Below, in pieces: positions 1 to 7,600 of a stretch of 64,000 nt of DNA; position 1 is the stretch's first letter, and every line of letters starts with the position of its first letter. Source of the stretch: Chromatocurvus sp964613795. Lineage in GTDB: Bacteria > Pseudomonadota > Gammaproteobacteria > Pseudomonadales > Halieaceae. Made by a program: the position numbers and the translations under genes. The notes beneath the pieces were generated by a model that was not told where the DNA came from, searched no databases, and saw only the letters and a list, made by a program, of their open reading frames with translations. The stretch covers positions 60,316 through 124,315 of the forward strand of contig CAZTJR010000005.1 in the NCBI GenBank assembly GCA_964613795.1, written 5' to 3'.

Positions 1-59
1 GGCTTGTCTGGGTTTTGTGCATCCGGTACTCTGCGGACCTGCTTGACGGGTGAACCTGC

Positions 60-235
60 ATCCCTGCGATGTCGGGTTAAACGGGAAGACGGTGCGCTGC
101 ATGTCAGCAATGCCGTCACTGCCCCCGCAACGGTAAATGAGGACGCCGATCACAATGCCACTGCGCCAACAGCGTGGGAAGGCGGTCGGCACGGCAGTGA
201 CATGCCTCTCATGAGTCCGGATACCGGCCCGCCAT
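60..235 (+). ncRNA. Cobalamin (AdoCbl-type) riboswitch aptamer
   Basis: The leader of btuB carries the hallmark conserved blocks of the cobalamin aptamer in order: a GGTTAAACGGGAA-type block near 74-86, the GCCCCCGCAACGGTAAATG core at 121-139, the GCCACTG...GTGGGAAGG arm at 157-182, and a B12 box (AGTCCGGATACCGGCC) at 214-229. In known examples the aptamer binds a cobalamin and lowers expression of uptake genes when the vitamin is plentiful. The gene directly downstream is a BtuB-like receptor, which fits. The exact 5' end of the P1 stem was not folded and is approximate. Nucleotides 1-60 hold no gene I can support. Confidence 0.93.
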
Positions 236-296
236 TCATTCACTGTTCAGTTGCGGCGGGCGACTGGCGGGGGTTCCTGTGAACTCTTGCTGTATC

Positions 297-340
297 TCTC
301 CGCAGAACCACTATGCAGAAGCGGGGGATTCTGCGGGAGA
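297..340 (+). promoter_or_regulatory. btuB: RBS-sequestering hairpin, likely riboswitch expression platform
   Basis: TCTCCGCAGAA at 297-307 is complementary to TTCTGCGGGAGA at 329-340 with one bulged G. The 3' arm contains the GGGAGA ribosome binding site of btuB, whose ATG is at 346. Folding would hide the RBS, so translational rather than transcriptional control by the upstream aptamer is likely. No T-rich terminator tail is present between aptamer and start codon. The pairing is seen in the sequence; its coupling to ligand binding is inferred. Confidence 0.65.
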
Positions 341-345
341 TAGTC

Positions 346-2277
346 ATGAAGATCCGTATTTCGGCAGCGTTTGCCGCCTCCGTTCTTGCAACACCCTCTT
401 TCGCCCAGACCTCGTCAGCCGCTGACAGCGCCATCGAGCAGGTCCTTGTGACGGCGTCTCGTGTTCCCGTCGAGCTCAAACATGTCGGCAGTGCCACATC
501 TGTTTTCACTCGCGCGGACATCGAGCGACGCCAGACACGCTATGTCACTGACCTGCTGCGCACGGTACCCGGCTTCGCCGTGTCGCGCAGCGGCGGGCCG
601 GGATCGCAGACCCAGGTCCGAGTCCGCGGCGCCGAGGCCAATCATGTGCTTGTACTGATCGATGGCGTACGCGCCAATGACCCGGCCACCAGCGACGAAT
701 TCCCCTGGGAGCATCTCGCAACCGGAGCGGTTGAACGTATCGAAATTGTGCGCGGTGCCCAGAGCGCGCTCTGGGGCAGCGAGGCAATTGCCGCCGTCGT
801 CAACATAACGACGCGCGGCGGCAGCCGGGCCGCTAGCAGCGCCAGTACATACCTCGAGGGAGGCAGCAACAGCACGCGTAACATCGGCGCCAATGGCGTG
901 CTGTCCCGAGGCGCGTGGACCGTTGACGCCAACGCTGAACGACTGGACACGGATGGCGAAAACATCTCCCGCGTCGGCACAGGACGCGATGGCGCGGAAC
1001 TGACATCAGGGCATATTGGCCTGCGCTACGCGGATAACAGCGCCATAGGCTTCCAGGCCAGCCTGCGAGGGACCGATTCAACGTCAGCCTTTGATCCCAC
1101 CGACTTCGCCACGGGACTGCCTGGGGATGCAGACCGCTTTACCGAAAGCGGAAACATCATCGCGCAAGTGGCGGCGACCCTCGAAACCCACGACGGTAGC
1201 GTCAACTGGCAGGCCCGCACAGCATTCTTTGACTCCGAGCACCGCAACTTTGCCGATGGCAACGAGGATTCATCCACCGCATCATCGCGATACACCACCA
1301 CGCTGCAATCCGATATCGCGCTGTCCGATGAGCGCGCGCTGACGCTCGCGCTGGAGCGCGAGGAGACGGATTTCAGCCAGCGCGGTATCGTCTCCTTCGG
1401 CGACCCCAACCAGGATCGCTCGCTGACGATGCAGAGCGCGATGGCAGAATATCGGCACACGGAAGACAGCGGCCTGTCCTGGATGCTGAGCGGCCGTTAC
1501 GATCATTACAGTGACTTCGGCAACGCACTCACCGGCCGGCTATCGCTCGCCTATGCGCTGACCGACAGCACCCGTCTGCGCGGCAATATCGGCACCGGAC
1601 AGAAAACGCCGACCTTCATCGAGCGCTTCGGCTTCTTTGCTGATCAGTTTGTCGGTAACCCCAATCTCGATCCCGAGCAGTCTGTGTCTTTTGATATCGG
1701 CATTGACCAGACACTTGCCGATGGCGCACTGCGACTAGAGGCAACGCTGTATCGGCAGGAACTGCAGGACGAGATCAACGGCTTTGTCTTTCTCCCGGGC
1801 ACGTCCCTGGCAACGGCGCAGAATCTTGACAACAGCAGCGAGCGCCAGGGCATTGAGCTGGCGGCCGACTGGCGGATCAGCCAGCAGATCAGCGCAGCCG
1901 CCTCCTATACTTATACCGATGCCACCGAAGAGAACAGCAGTGGACTCAGCGTCGTGGAGCTGCGCCGACCAGAACACGTCGGAAGCCTGTCATTGAACAT
2001 GGCATCGCGGGACGACCGACTCCGCGCAACGCTGGTTGCAGACTACGGTGGCACCCGATTCGACCGGTTTTTTCCGCCCTTTCCACTGCCGGCTGAGACC
2101 CTGAAGCTGGACAACTACTGGCTGGTGGAGCTGACCGCGCACTATCAGCTAACGCCGAACGTGACGCTGTACGCACGGGGCACCAACCTGCTCGACGCCG
2201 ACTATGAGAACGTGGTGGGCTACGGAACCTGGGGACGCGCCGGCTTCGTCGGCGTCAAGACCGACTTTGGCTGGTGA
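346..2277 (+). CDS. btuB: TonB-dependent outer-membrane vitamin B12 receptor (BtuB-like)
   Basis: A protein of 643 residues that carries cobalamin across the outer membrane using TonB/ExbBD energy. It has a signal peptide (MKIRISAAFAASVLATPSFAQ), a TonB-box-like segment (EQVLVTAS), a plug domain (about residues 45-150, with VRVRGAEANHVLVLIDGVR) and a C-terminal 22-strand-type barrel ending in an aromatic residue (TDFGW). Length matches the BtuB family (about 600-650). The ATG at 346 is preferred over the in-frame ATG at 313 because it follows GGGAGA by five bases and begins directly with the signal peptide. Regulation by the cobalamin riboswitch immediately upstream supports B12 as substrate over iron siderophores. 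It leads a tight three-gene unit; the next start lies 10 bases after its stop. Confidence 0.93.
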   Translation: MKIRISAAFAASVLATPSFAQTSSAADSAIEQVLVTASRVPVELKHVGSATSVFTRADIERRQTRYVTDLLRTVPGFAVSRSGGPGSQTQVRVRGAEANHVLVLIDGVRANDPATSDEFPWEHLATGAVERIEIVRGAQSALWGSEAIAAVVNITTRGGSRAASSASTYLEGGSNSTRNIGANGVLSRGAWTVDANAERLDTDGENISRVGTGRDGAELTSGHIGLRYADNSAIGFQASLRGTDSTSAFDPTDFATGLPGDADRFTESGNIIAQVAATLETHDGSVNWQARTAFFDSEHRNFADGNEDSSTASSRYTTTLQSDIALSDERALTLALEREETDFSQRGIVSFGDPNQDRSLTMQSAMAEYRHTEDSGLSWMLSGRYDHYSDFGNALTGRLSLAYALTDSTRLRGNIGTGQKTPTFIERFGFFADQFVGNPNLDPEQSVSFDIGIDQTLADGALRLEATLYRQELQDEINGFVFLPGTSLATAQNLDNSSERQGIELAADWRISQQISAAASYTYTDATEENSSGLSVVELRRPEHVGSLSLNMASRDDRLRATLVADYGGTRFDRFFPPFPLPAETLKLDNYWLVELTAHYQLTPNVTLYARGTNLLDADYENVVGYGTWGRAGFVGVKTDFGW

Positions 2278-2287
2278 GGAGAGCAGC

Positions 2288-2782
2288 ATGAACCGATTCG
2301 TTATTCTTCTGGCCTGGGCCATTCACTGGCTGCCACACCCCTTCGGCGTATCCAGTATCGGTGCGACTGCCTTGTACGCTGGTGCCTACGGCAAGCGCGG
2401 GAGCGCCTGGCTGGTGCCGCTGGCGCCCCTGGCACTGGTGGCGCTGTTTACTGCCACCTACCCTACTGCCGTCATGCTGTGTGTCTTTGCCGGATTCGCA
2501 CTGGCGACGGCAATCGGTCGACTGTGCCTTGCCCGCCGCCGCTCGCCGGCGCGATTCGCGGTCGCCTTGGTTGCGGCGGCGGGGGCCTTCTATCTCGTAT
2601 CCAACCTGGGCGTCTGGCTCGCCGGGTATTATCCCGCCACGCCGGCAGGCCTTCTGGCCTGCTATATTGCCGGACTTCCCTTTCTTGGACTATCACTGAT
2701 GGCTGACACGGCGTATTCGGCAGTGCTGTTCGGTCTGCATGCGCTGGCAGCGAATCGGGGTCCGAGGTCGGTCCCGGCATGA
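2288..2782 (+). CDS. Small integral membrane protein, DUF6580-like, probably part of B12 uptake
   Basis: 164 residues, almost entirely hydrophobic, with five or six predicted membrane helices and a short basic loop (ARRRSPAR, about 82-89). The N-terminal pattern (HPFGVSSIGATALYAGAY, about 17-34) resembles the DUF6580 family, whose fold is like ECF-transporter substrate-binding (S) components. The start at 2288 follows a GAGGAGAG ribosome site; its stop overlaps the next start (ATGA at 2779-2782), so translation is coupled to the BtuF-like gene. Position between btuB and a cobalamin-binding protein under one riboswitch suggests an inner-membrane cobalamin step. The solitary S-component BtuM is a functional precedent. 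Cys65, Cys80 and Cys125 are the only cysteines and candidate cobalt ligands. Family is moderately sure, function inferred. Confidence 0.7.
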   Translation: MNRFVILLAWAIHWLPHPFGVSSIGATALYAGAYGKRGSAWLVPLAPLALVALFTATYPTAVMLCVFAGFALATAIGRLCLARRRSPARFAVALVAAAGAFYLVSNLGVWLAGYYPATPAGLLACYIAGLPFLGLSLMADTAYSAVLFGLHALAANRGPRSVPA

Positions 2783-3708
2783 GGATCGTCTCACTGCTGC
2801 CCAGCGCAACGGAAATCGTCTGCGCGCTGGGACTGCAGCAGCACCTGGTCGGTGTATCGCACGGCTGTAATTATCCGCCCGGCGTCGAGGCGCTGCCGCG
2901 CATGACCAGCACCCGGGTGCCCTACACAGCGGGCAGCGACGAGATTGATGCCTATGTGCGCGAGCATCTTGGCGACAACACCGCCCTTTATGACCTCGAT
3001 ATGGCAGCGCTGGCGGCCGTGCGACCCGACGTTGTCGTATCCCAGGCCCTGTGCGACGTATGCGCCGTGGCGACCGGCGACGTGCGTGACGCCATCCGAT
3101 CGCTTCCAGGCTCGCCACAGCTGATCGACCTCACACCCAACTCGTTGACCGATGTCTTTGACGACATGCTCCGGGTTGGCGATGCCACCGGCTCGCAGGC
3201 CCGTGCCCGACAGCTTGTCGCCAGCCTGGGCGCCCGGCGAGATCGGGTGGCAGAACGTTCGGAACGCATTGCAAAGGCCGACCGTCCCAGAGTGATGTTC
3301 TTCGAGTGGCTGCTGCCGCCCTTCAGTGGCGGCCACTGGAACCCGGAGCTGGTTACCCTCGCCGGCGGTGATGATCTGTTGGGAAGCCCTGGTGGCCCCT
3401 CGCGCACGCTGGACTGGCAATCGGTAAGCGACGTATCACCGGACCTTGCCTTCGTCGCATGCTGTGGCTTCACGATCGAGAGAACGCTGGCCGATATCGC
3501 TGCGCTCAGCGACAACCCGGCGTGGCTGTCGCTGCCAGCGGTGCAGTCGCATCGAGTGTGCGTTGCTGACGGCAATGCCTACTTTTCCAGCCCGGGGCCC
3601 CGACTCCTCGACGGTCTCGAGCTGATGGCTCACGCTCTGCATCCCAGCGTTCATCCAGCACCGGAAACAGGCAGCGTCTGGCGGCCCGGCGATCAGTTAG
3701 GCCAGTAG
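2779..3708 (+). CDS. BtuF-like cobalamin-binding protein without signal peptide
   Basis: 309 residues of the periplasmic-binding-protein class III fold (BtuF/FhuD family, Pfam PF01497 type). It opens directly with the domain's first strand (MRIVSLLPSATEIVCALG), leaving no room for a signal peptide or lipobox, so it is predicted to stay in the cytoplasm unless exported otherwise. Two lobes are visible, joined around residues 130-160; the second lobe has a PPFSGGHWNPELVTLAGG segment typical of the cobalamin-binding subgroup. It is translationally coupled to the preceding membrane protein (ATGA). No BtuC or BtuD gene follows; instead a convergent sulfatase overlaps its last 16 bases. A role in cytoplasmic capture of incoming cobalamin, or an unusual export route, is inferred from context. 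Confidence 0.82.
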   Translation: MRIVSLLPSATEIVCALGLQQHLVGVSHGCNYPPGVEALPRMTSTRVPYTAGSDEIDAYVREHLGDNTALYDLDMAALAAVRPDVVVSQALCDVCAVATGDVRDAIRSLPGSPQLIDLTPNSLTDVFDDMLRVGDATGSQARARQLVASLGARRDRVAERSERIAKADRPRVMFFEWLLPPFSGGHWNPELVTLAGGDDLLGSPGGPSRTLDWQSVSDVSPDLAFVACCGFTIERTLADIAALSDNPAWLSLPAVQSHRVCVADGNAYFSSPGPRLLDGLELMAHALHPSVHPAPETGSVWRPGDQLGQ

Positions 3709-5351
3709 ACCCAGATATCTCCTTTCAGAAACCGTTCGGCCAGGGTTTTATCAACGGCAGCAGGTCCCTGTAGCGTGCTGGGATAGAGCGGCGGTCGCCG
3801 ATTGGCGAGGTGCGCATCGAGCAGTGCATGCAGTCGCGTCGCAACCGCCGGGTGCGAATCGCTGACGTCACGCCTTTCCGTGGCGTCGTCGGCCAGATTG
3901 AACAGACGCGAGAACGCCGGCCTCTCACTGCGCTGTAGCTTCCAGTTGCCGGCCCGCACCGCCTGATAATAATCGCTGTGCCAGAAGATGGCCTCATGCG
4001 GCGCCGCTTCACTTTCGGCCCGCGCCAGAGGCAACAGGTTGCGGCCATCAATCACCCGGTCGCCCGGTAATGCAGCACCGGCTGCGGCGACCAGGCTCGG
4101 CATCACATCGATATGTGCCGCCGGCTGTGCAACCCGCTGTCCCCGCGGAATATGCCCGGGCCAGCGCATGAACAGGGGCACCCGCAGCCCCCCTTCATAC
4201 AAAGTCAGTTTCCAGCCACGGTAGGGTGCGTTCAAATCCGGAAGACCGATATAGCCCGGCGCACCGTTATCGCTGGTGAGCACCACCAGCGTATTCTCAT
4301 CCAGACCCTGGGCCTCAAGACTGTCGAGAATACGCCCGACACTGCGATCCAGCGCGCGCACCATGGCCGCATAGACACGCAGACGATGTGGCTGGATATC
4401 CCCCACCGCATCGTAATCGGTGCGAGTAGCCTGTAGCGGCGAGTGTGTTCCCCAGTGCGCCAGATACAGAAAAAACGGGCGGTCACGGTTGCGCTCTATC
4501 ACGCGCACGGCCTCGTCGGTCCAATAGTCCGTTAGATAGCCACCGGGCGCGAACCATTCACTGCCGTTGAAGCTGTTGGCGTAGCGCATACGCGCCCACA
4601 GAAACCGATCTATGGGGTCGAACTCGAGCCTTGCGTTGACCGCATCCGGATGCGACTCGGGCAGGTAAAGTCCGCTGGCCATCAGCAAGCTGTCGTCGAA
4701 ACCCTGGTCATTCGGGTGCGAGCCGGGCCCACGGCCAAGATGCCATTTTCCGATGTGCGCGGTGTAATAGCCGGCACTCTGCAATACTTCCGCGACGGTA
4801 ACTTCATCCCCCGGCAGTCCCATGTCCTCAAACGCAGGGAGGGCTTCCGCTGCCTCCGAGTTGTATCGGACCGGCGGCAAGCCATTGTTGCCGGTGCCGG
4901 TGATGACACTCAAGGCCCTGCCCATTCCAGGCGGCATTGGCGTGAACTCAAAACCCGTGCGGGTCGGGTAGCGCCCCGTCATGAGCATCGCGCGCGACGG
5001 CGCGCAGGTGGCGCTGCCGGCATAGGCCTGCGAGAAAGACGCACCCTCGCGCGCGAGACGGTCGATATTCGGGGTGCCTACTCTGCCCTCGGCGACGCCA
5101 CCGCCGAAGGTCGACAGGTCGTTGATCCCGAAATCGTCGAGCACGATAAATATAATATTTGGCTGCGGCACGTCCCCCCGAGCCAGCACCGGTGCGGTGA
5201 CGTGCCGCCACTCAATCAACCGGGTGGCGGCGACCTGTTCGCCGGCACCGCGCCAGGCGAGCACCGCCAGCAGCGCCTCGGCACGAAAGAGCCAGAGTAA
5301 CGAGGCCGCCAGGAGCGAGAGAACTGCGCCAGCCACAAGCCACTTGTTCAT
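3693..5351 (-). CDS. Membrane-anchored type I sulfatase (formylglycine-dependent)
   Basis: 552 residues. An N-terminal membrane segment (about 3-25) is followed by the alkaline-phosphatase-superfamily sulfatase fold: metal-binding NIIFIVLDDFG near residues 65-75 and the activation motif C116-A-P-S-R, in which the cysteine is oxidised to formylglycine. A GRNLLPL segment and the C-terminal subdomain complete the family layout. It should hydrolyse sulfate esters in the periplasm; the substrate cannot be read from sequence. The start at 5351 is chosen because the hydrophobic anchor begins there (MNKWLVAGAVLSLL) behind a GGAGAGG site; the frame is open further upstream to 5417. Its 3' end overlaps the BtuF-like gene tail-to-tail. 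No formylglycine-generating enzyme is encoded in this window. Confidence 0.9.
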   Translation of the reverse strand: MNKWLVAGAVLSLLAASLLWLFRAEALLAVLAWRGAGEQVAATRLIEWRHVTAPVLARGDVPQPNIIFIVLDDFGINDLSTFGGGVAEGRVGTPNIDRLAREGASFSQAYAGSATCAPSRAMLMTGRYPTRTGFEFTPMPPGMGRALSVITGTGNNGLPPVRYNSEAAEALPAFEDMGLPGDEVTVAEVLQSAGYYTAHIGKWHLGRGPGSHPNDQGFDDSLLMASGLYLPESHPDAVNARLEFDPIDRFLWARMRYANSFNGSEWFAPGGYLTDYWTDEAVRVIERNRDRPFFLYLAHWGTHSPLQATRTDYDAVGDIQPHRLRVYAAMVRALDRSVGRILDSLEAQGLDENTLVVLTSDNGAPGYIGLPDLNAPYRGWKLTLYEGGLRVPLFMRWPGHIPRGQRVAQPAAHIDVMPSLVAAAGAALPGDRVIDGRNLLPLARAESEAAPHEAIFWHSDYYQAVRAGNWKLQRSERPAFSRLFNLADDATERRDVSDSHPAVATRLHALLDAHLANRRPPLYPSTLQGPAAVDKTLAERFLKGDIWVYWPN

Positions 5352-5551
5352 TACCTGTTGCCTCTCCGGTGGGAATTGAACCGTCAAGGCACGGACTCCT
5401 GCGTTCTGCCGGGTCAAATAGCATACACGATCACGCTCGTGAGGAACGAATAATAGAATTCGGTCCTTCGCCGTACGACACGCAAAACATGCAGTTGTCG
5501 GGTGGTCCCAGGGCAGCCTCCAGACTACACTTGGCCTCGAGGATACAGACT

Positions 5552-6400
5552 ATGCCAGCGAGCACCCATTATCAGCGCGTTGCCTTTGCAATTCGCTTCC
5601 TGCAGCATCACCACCGGAAACAACCCTCACTCAGCGAACTCGCTGCGGCCGTGCACTTGAGCCAAGCACACTTCCAGCGTGTTTTGACCGCCTGGGCAGG
5701 GGTCAGCCCGAAAATGTTCCTGCAATACCTGACGCTTGAGCATGCAAGGGCACTGCTCGCCGAACAGGCGGCCGTCGAGGAGACAACCAGCGCCTCGGTG
5801 CTGGCCGATACGGGACGATTGCACGATCTTTTCATCACGCTTGACGGCATGACACCGGATGAGTTCCGCCGCGGCGACGCGACACTGCAGATTAGAACGG
5901 CAGTGCATGAGACCCACTTTGGCCGCGTGCTCATCGCCTCAACCGGTCGCGGCATCTGTTCGCTCAGCTTTGTTGACGACGACAATGAATCAGCAATGCT
6001 CGAGGCTCTCGGGCGACAATTCCCGAACGCCGTGTTGACTTGCGGCACCGACGCGCAGCAGCAGGCCGCTCTGCGCTGCTTCGGCGGTTCCGGGCGAATG
6101 CAGGAACCGGTGCAGCTTCATGTGCAGGGCAGCCCCTTTCAGCTGAAGGTCTGGGAAAGCCTGCTGCGCATTCCATCGGGCCGTCTTGTCACCTACGCGC
6201 AGATTGCCGGGGAGCTCGGCAACCCTGGTGCAGCCCGTGCGGTGGGCGCCGCCATCGGCAGCAATCCGGTGGCAGTATTGATACCCTGCCACCGCGTTAT
6301 TCGCAGCTGCGGCGCCCTTGGAGGCTACCGCTGGGGCCTGCCGCGCAAGGCTGCGCTTATCGGCTGGGAGTCGGCGCAGCAGGCATTATCGGAAGCGTGA
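5552..6400 (+). CDS. ada: Ada-like activator / O6-methylguanine-DNA methyltransferase, lacking the zinc N-domain
   Basis: 282 residues: an AraC-type helix-turn-helix (about 8-106), an RNase H-like methyltransferase N-domain (about 112-190), and the methyltransferase active domain (about 194-276) with the acceptor motif P-C246-H-R-V-I and a GxLGGYRWG tail. It should remove alkyl groups from O6-alkylguanine in a single-use reaction and bind DNA as a regulator. E. coli Ada has an additional N-terminal zinc domain with the phosphotriester-accepting cysteine; it is absent here. The ATG at 5552 sits eight bases after GAGGA and starts exactly at the HTH; upstream in-frame codons (to 5369) do not resemble the missing domain. 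alkB follows on the same strand 130 bases downstream, a repair pairing. Divergent from the sulfatase. Confidence 0.9.
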   Translation: MPASTHYQRVAFAIRFLQHHHRKQPSLSELAAAVHLSQAHFQRVLTAWAGVSPKMFLQYLTLEHARALLAEQAAVEETTSASVLADTGRLHDLFITLDGMTPDEFRRGDATLQIRTAVHETHFGRVLIASTGRGICSLSFVDDDNESAMLEALGRQFPNAVLTCGTDAQQQAALRCFGGSGRMQEPVQLHVQGSPFQLKVWESLLRIPSGRLVTYAQIAGELGNPGAARAVGAAIGSNPVAVLIPCHRVIRSCGALGGYRWGLPRKAALIGWESAQQALSEA

Positions 6401-6530
6401 TATGAACGTGCACGCAGGATGCGTAACGTCCTCGTTGCCAGCCACACGCGGTCTCGGCATGGGCGCAGGCATGACACTCCGTCATACTTTGGGTGACTTT
6501 TTGCCCTATTCCACGGACTGATTCCTGCAC

Positions 6531-7139
6531 ATGGATCTTTTCAGCGACAGTTACCGCTATCTCGGAAACCTGCTGCCACGCGATGGCACAGTGACTTACC
6601 ACGGCGCCGTGATGGCGCAACAGAGCGCGGACCACTATTTTGGATCGCTGTTTCGCGACATCGCCTGGGAGCACGATCAGGTAGTGATGTTCGGAAAGCG
6701 CATTGTCACGGCGCGCAAGGTGGCCTGGTATGCGGACACGCCATTGAACTACACCTATTCACGTATTACCCGCACGGCCCTGCCCTGGACAGCGCCGCTG
6801 CAGTCCATTCGCGCGATTGTCCAACGTCATACCGGAGAGGCCTTCAACGCCTGTCTGCTCAACCTGTACCACAGCGGCAGCGAGGGCATGGGCTGGCACA
6901 GCGATGACGAGCGCGACCTGGTGCGCGGCGGCACTATCGCCTCAATCAGCCTTGGCGCGGCGCGCAAGTTTGCCTTCAAGCACCGCCACAGCAAGGAAAC
7001 GGTCTCACTGGAGCTTGAGCACGGTAGCCTGCTGGTCATGCGGGGTGAAACACAGCGCTACTGGCTGCACAGACTGCCACCAACGAAAAAAGTCTCATCA
7101 CCGAGAGTCAATCTCACATTCCGGCAGATGGCCCACTAG
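6531..7139 (+). CDS. alkB: AlkB-type 2-oxoglutarate/Fe(II) dioxygenase, DNA alkylation repair
   Basis: 202 residues, the short AlkB form (resembling the ALKBH2/3-like bacterial group). It shows the jelly-roll motif set: substrate-lid region about 55-80, iron ligands H123-x-D125 in the segment GWHSDDE, H180 as the third ligand, and arginines R192 and R198 in SPRVNLTFR for 2-oxoglutarate and substrate contacts. It should oxidatively demethylate 1-methyladenine and 3-methylcytosine. It follows the Ada-like gene on the same strand, so both may respond to alkylation damage. The ribosome site before 6531 is weak. The last four bases overlap the convergent DUF4156 gene. The 130 bases between ada and alkB show no further gene. 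Confidence 0.93.
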   Translation: MDLFSDSYRYLGNLLPRDGTVTYHGAVMAQQSADHYFGSLFRDIAWEHDQVVMFGKRIVTARKVAWYADTPLNYTYSRITRTALPWTAPLQSIRAIVQRHTGEAFNACLLNLYHSGSEGMGWHSDDERDLVRGGTIASISLGAARKFAFKHRHSKETVSLELEHGSLLVMRGETQRYWLHRLPPTKKVSSPRVNLTFRQMAH

Positions 7140-7459
7140 CGCTCGCAAAGATAGGCGCGATAGCGCCCCTGCCCCTCTTCTGCCCGATCCCTCACCAGGG
7201 TATCTGCACCCAGACCCAGGGCCTGATTCCTGGCCAGGTCGTCAAGCTCAGTCTGTACCTTTTCCGCGTTACGCGCGACACCCGCCACCTTCCACTTCAC
7301 CTGGGTGGTGACATTTCCCAGCTGCCTGCAGTTTGCAACCTCGGTCTCCTCGACAATAGTCACCGCTCTGGCCTCTTCCGGTATTTTCACCCAGGTACAA
7401 CCCACAAGAAGTGAGGTGATAAACAGTGAATTGATGAAAAGGACAGAACGACTGGACAT
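7136..7459 (-). CDS. DUF4156 lipoprotein
   Basis: 107 residues with a lipoprotein signal: hydrophobic stretch 8-20 and lipobox L-V-G-C21. The mature part has the DUF4156 pattern (VANCRQLGNVTTQV, then a run with ARNQALGLGADTLV). Such proteins are small outer-membrane lipoproteins of unknown function. Asp is not at position +2 (C-T-W), which favours sorting to the outer membrane. It is monocistronic, convergent with alkB (4-base overlap) and divergent from the SLC13 permease. Confidence 0.82.
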   Translation of the reverse strand: MSSRSVLFINSLFITSLLVGCTWVKIPEEARAVTIVEETEVANCRQLGNVTTQVKWKVAGVARNAEKVQTELDDLARNQALGLGADTLVRDRAEEGQGRYRAYLCER

Positions 7460-7488
7460 AAAGCATTCTCAATATCGCGGAACCGGGC

Positions 7489-7553
7489 TGCCAGCTTACT
7501 GGCAAACAGCGGGGCACTGGAAGACAATGGCCCGCTGTTTGCCACCATTTTTT
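7489..7553 (+). terminator. Perfect 13-bp hairpin with T6 tail and competing upstream stem; terminator or attenuator
   Basis: Arms 7501-7513 (GGCAAACAGCGGG) and 7531-7543 (CCCGCTGTTTGCC) pair perfectly over 13 bases with a 17-base loop, followed by six T at 7548-7553 on the plus strand. A second inverted repeat, TGCCAG at 7489-7494 with CTGGCA at 7499-7504, shares bases with the 5' arm, so the two stems exclude each other. No plus-strand gene ends nearby: alkB stops 360 bases upstream, across the antisense DUF4156 gene. The element lies 48 bases before the SLC13 start, so it may be a leader attenuator rather than a plain terminator. Confidence 0.6.
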
Positions 7554-7600
7554 AGATAGAAGGCATATCGTGCACCGGCCCGCCAGAGAAGCAACCCGTC

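Noticed and set aside
5417..5551. Possible Ada box upstream of the ada-like gene (CGCAAAAC near 5480)
   Set aside because: The A-rich half with correct spacing is missing, and this Ada lacks the domain that makes the E. coli site relevant.
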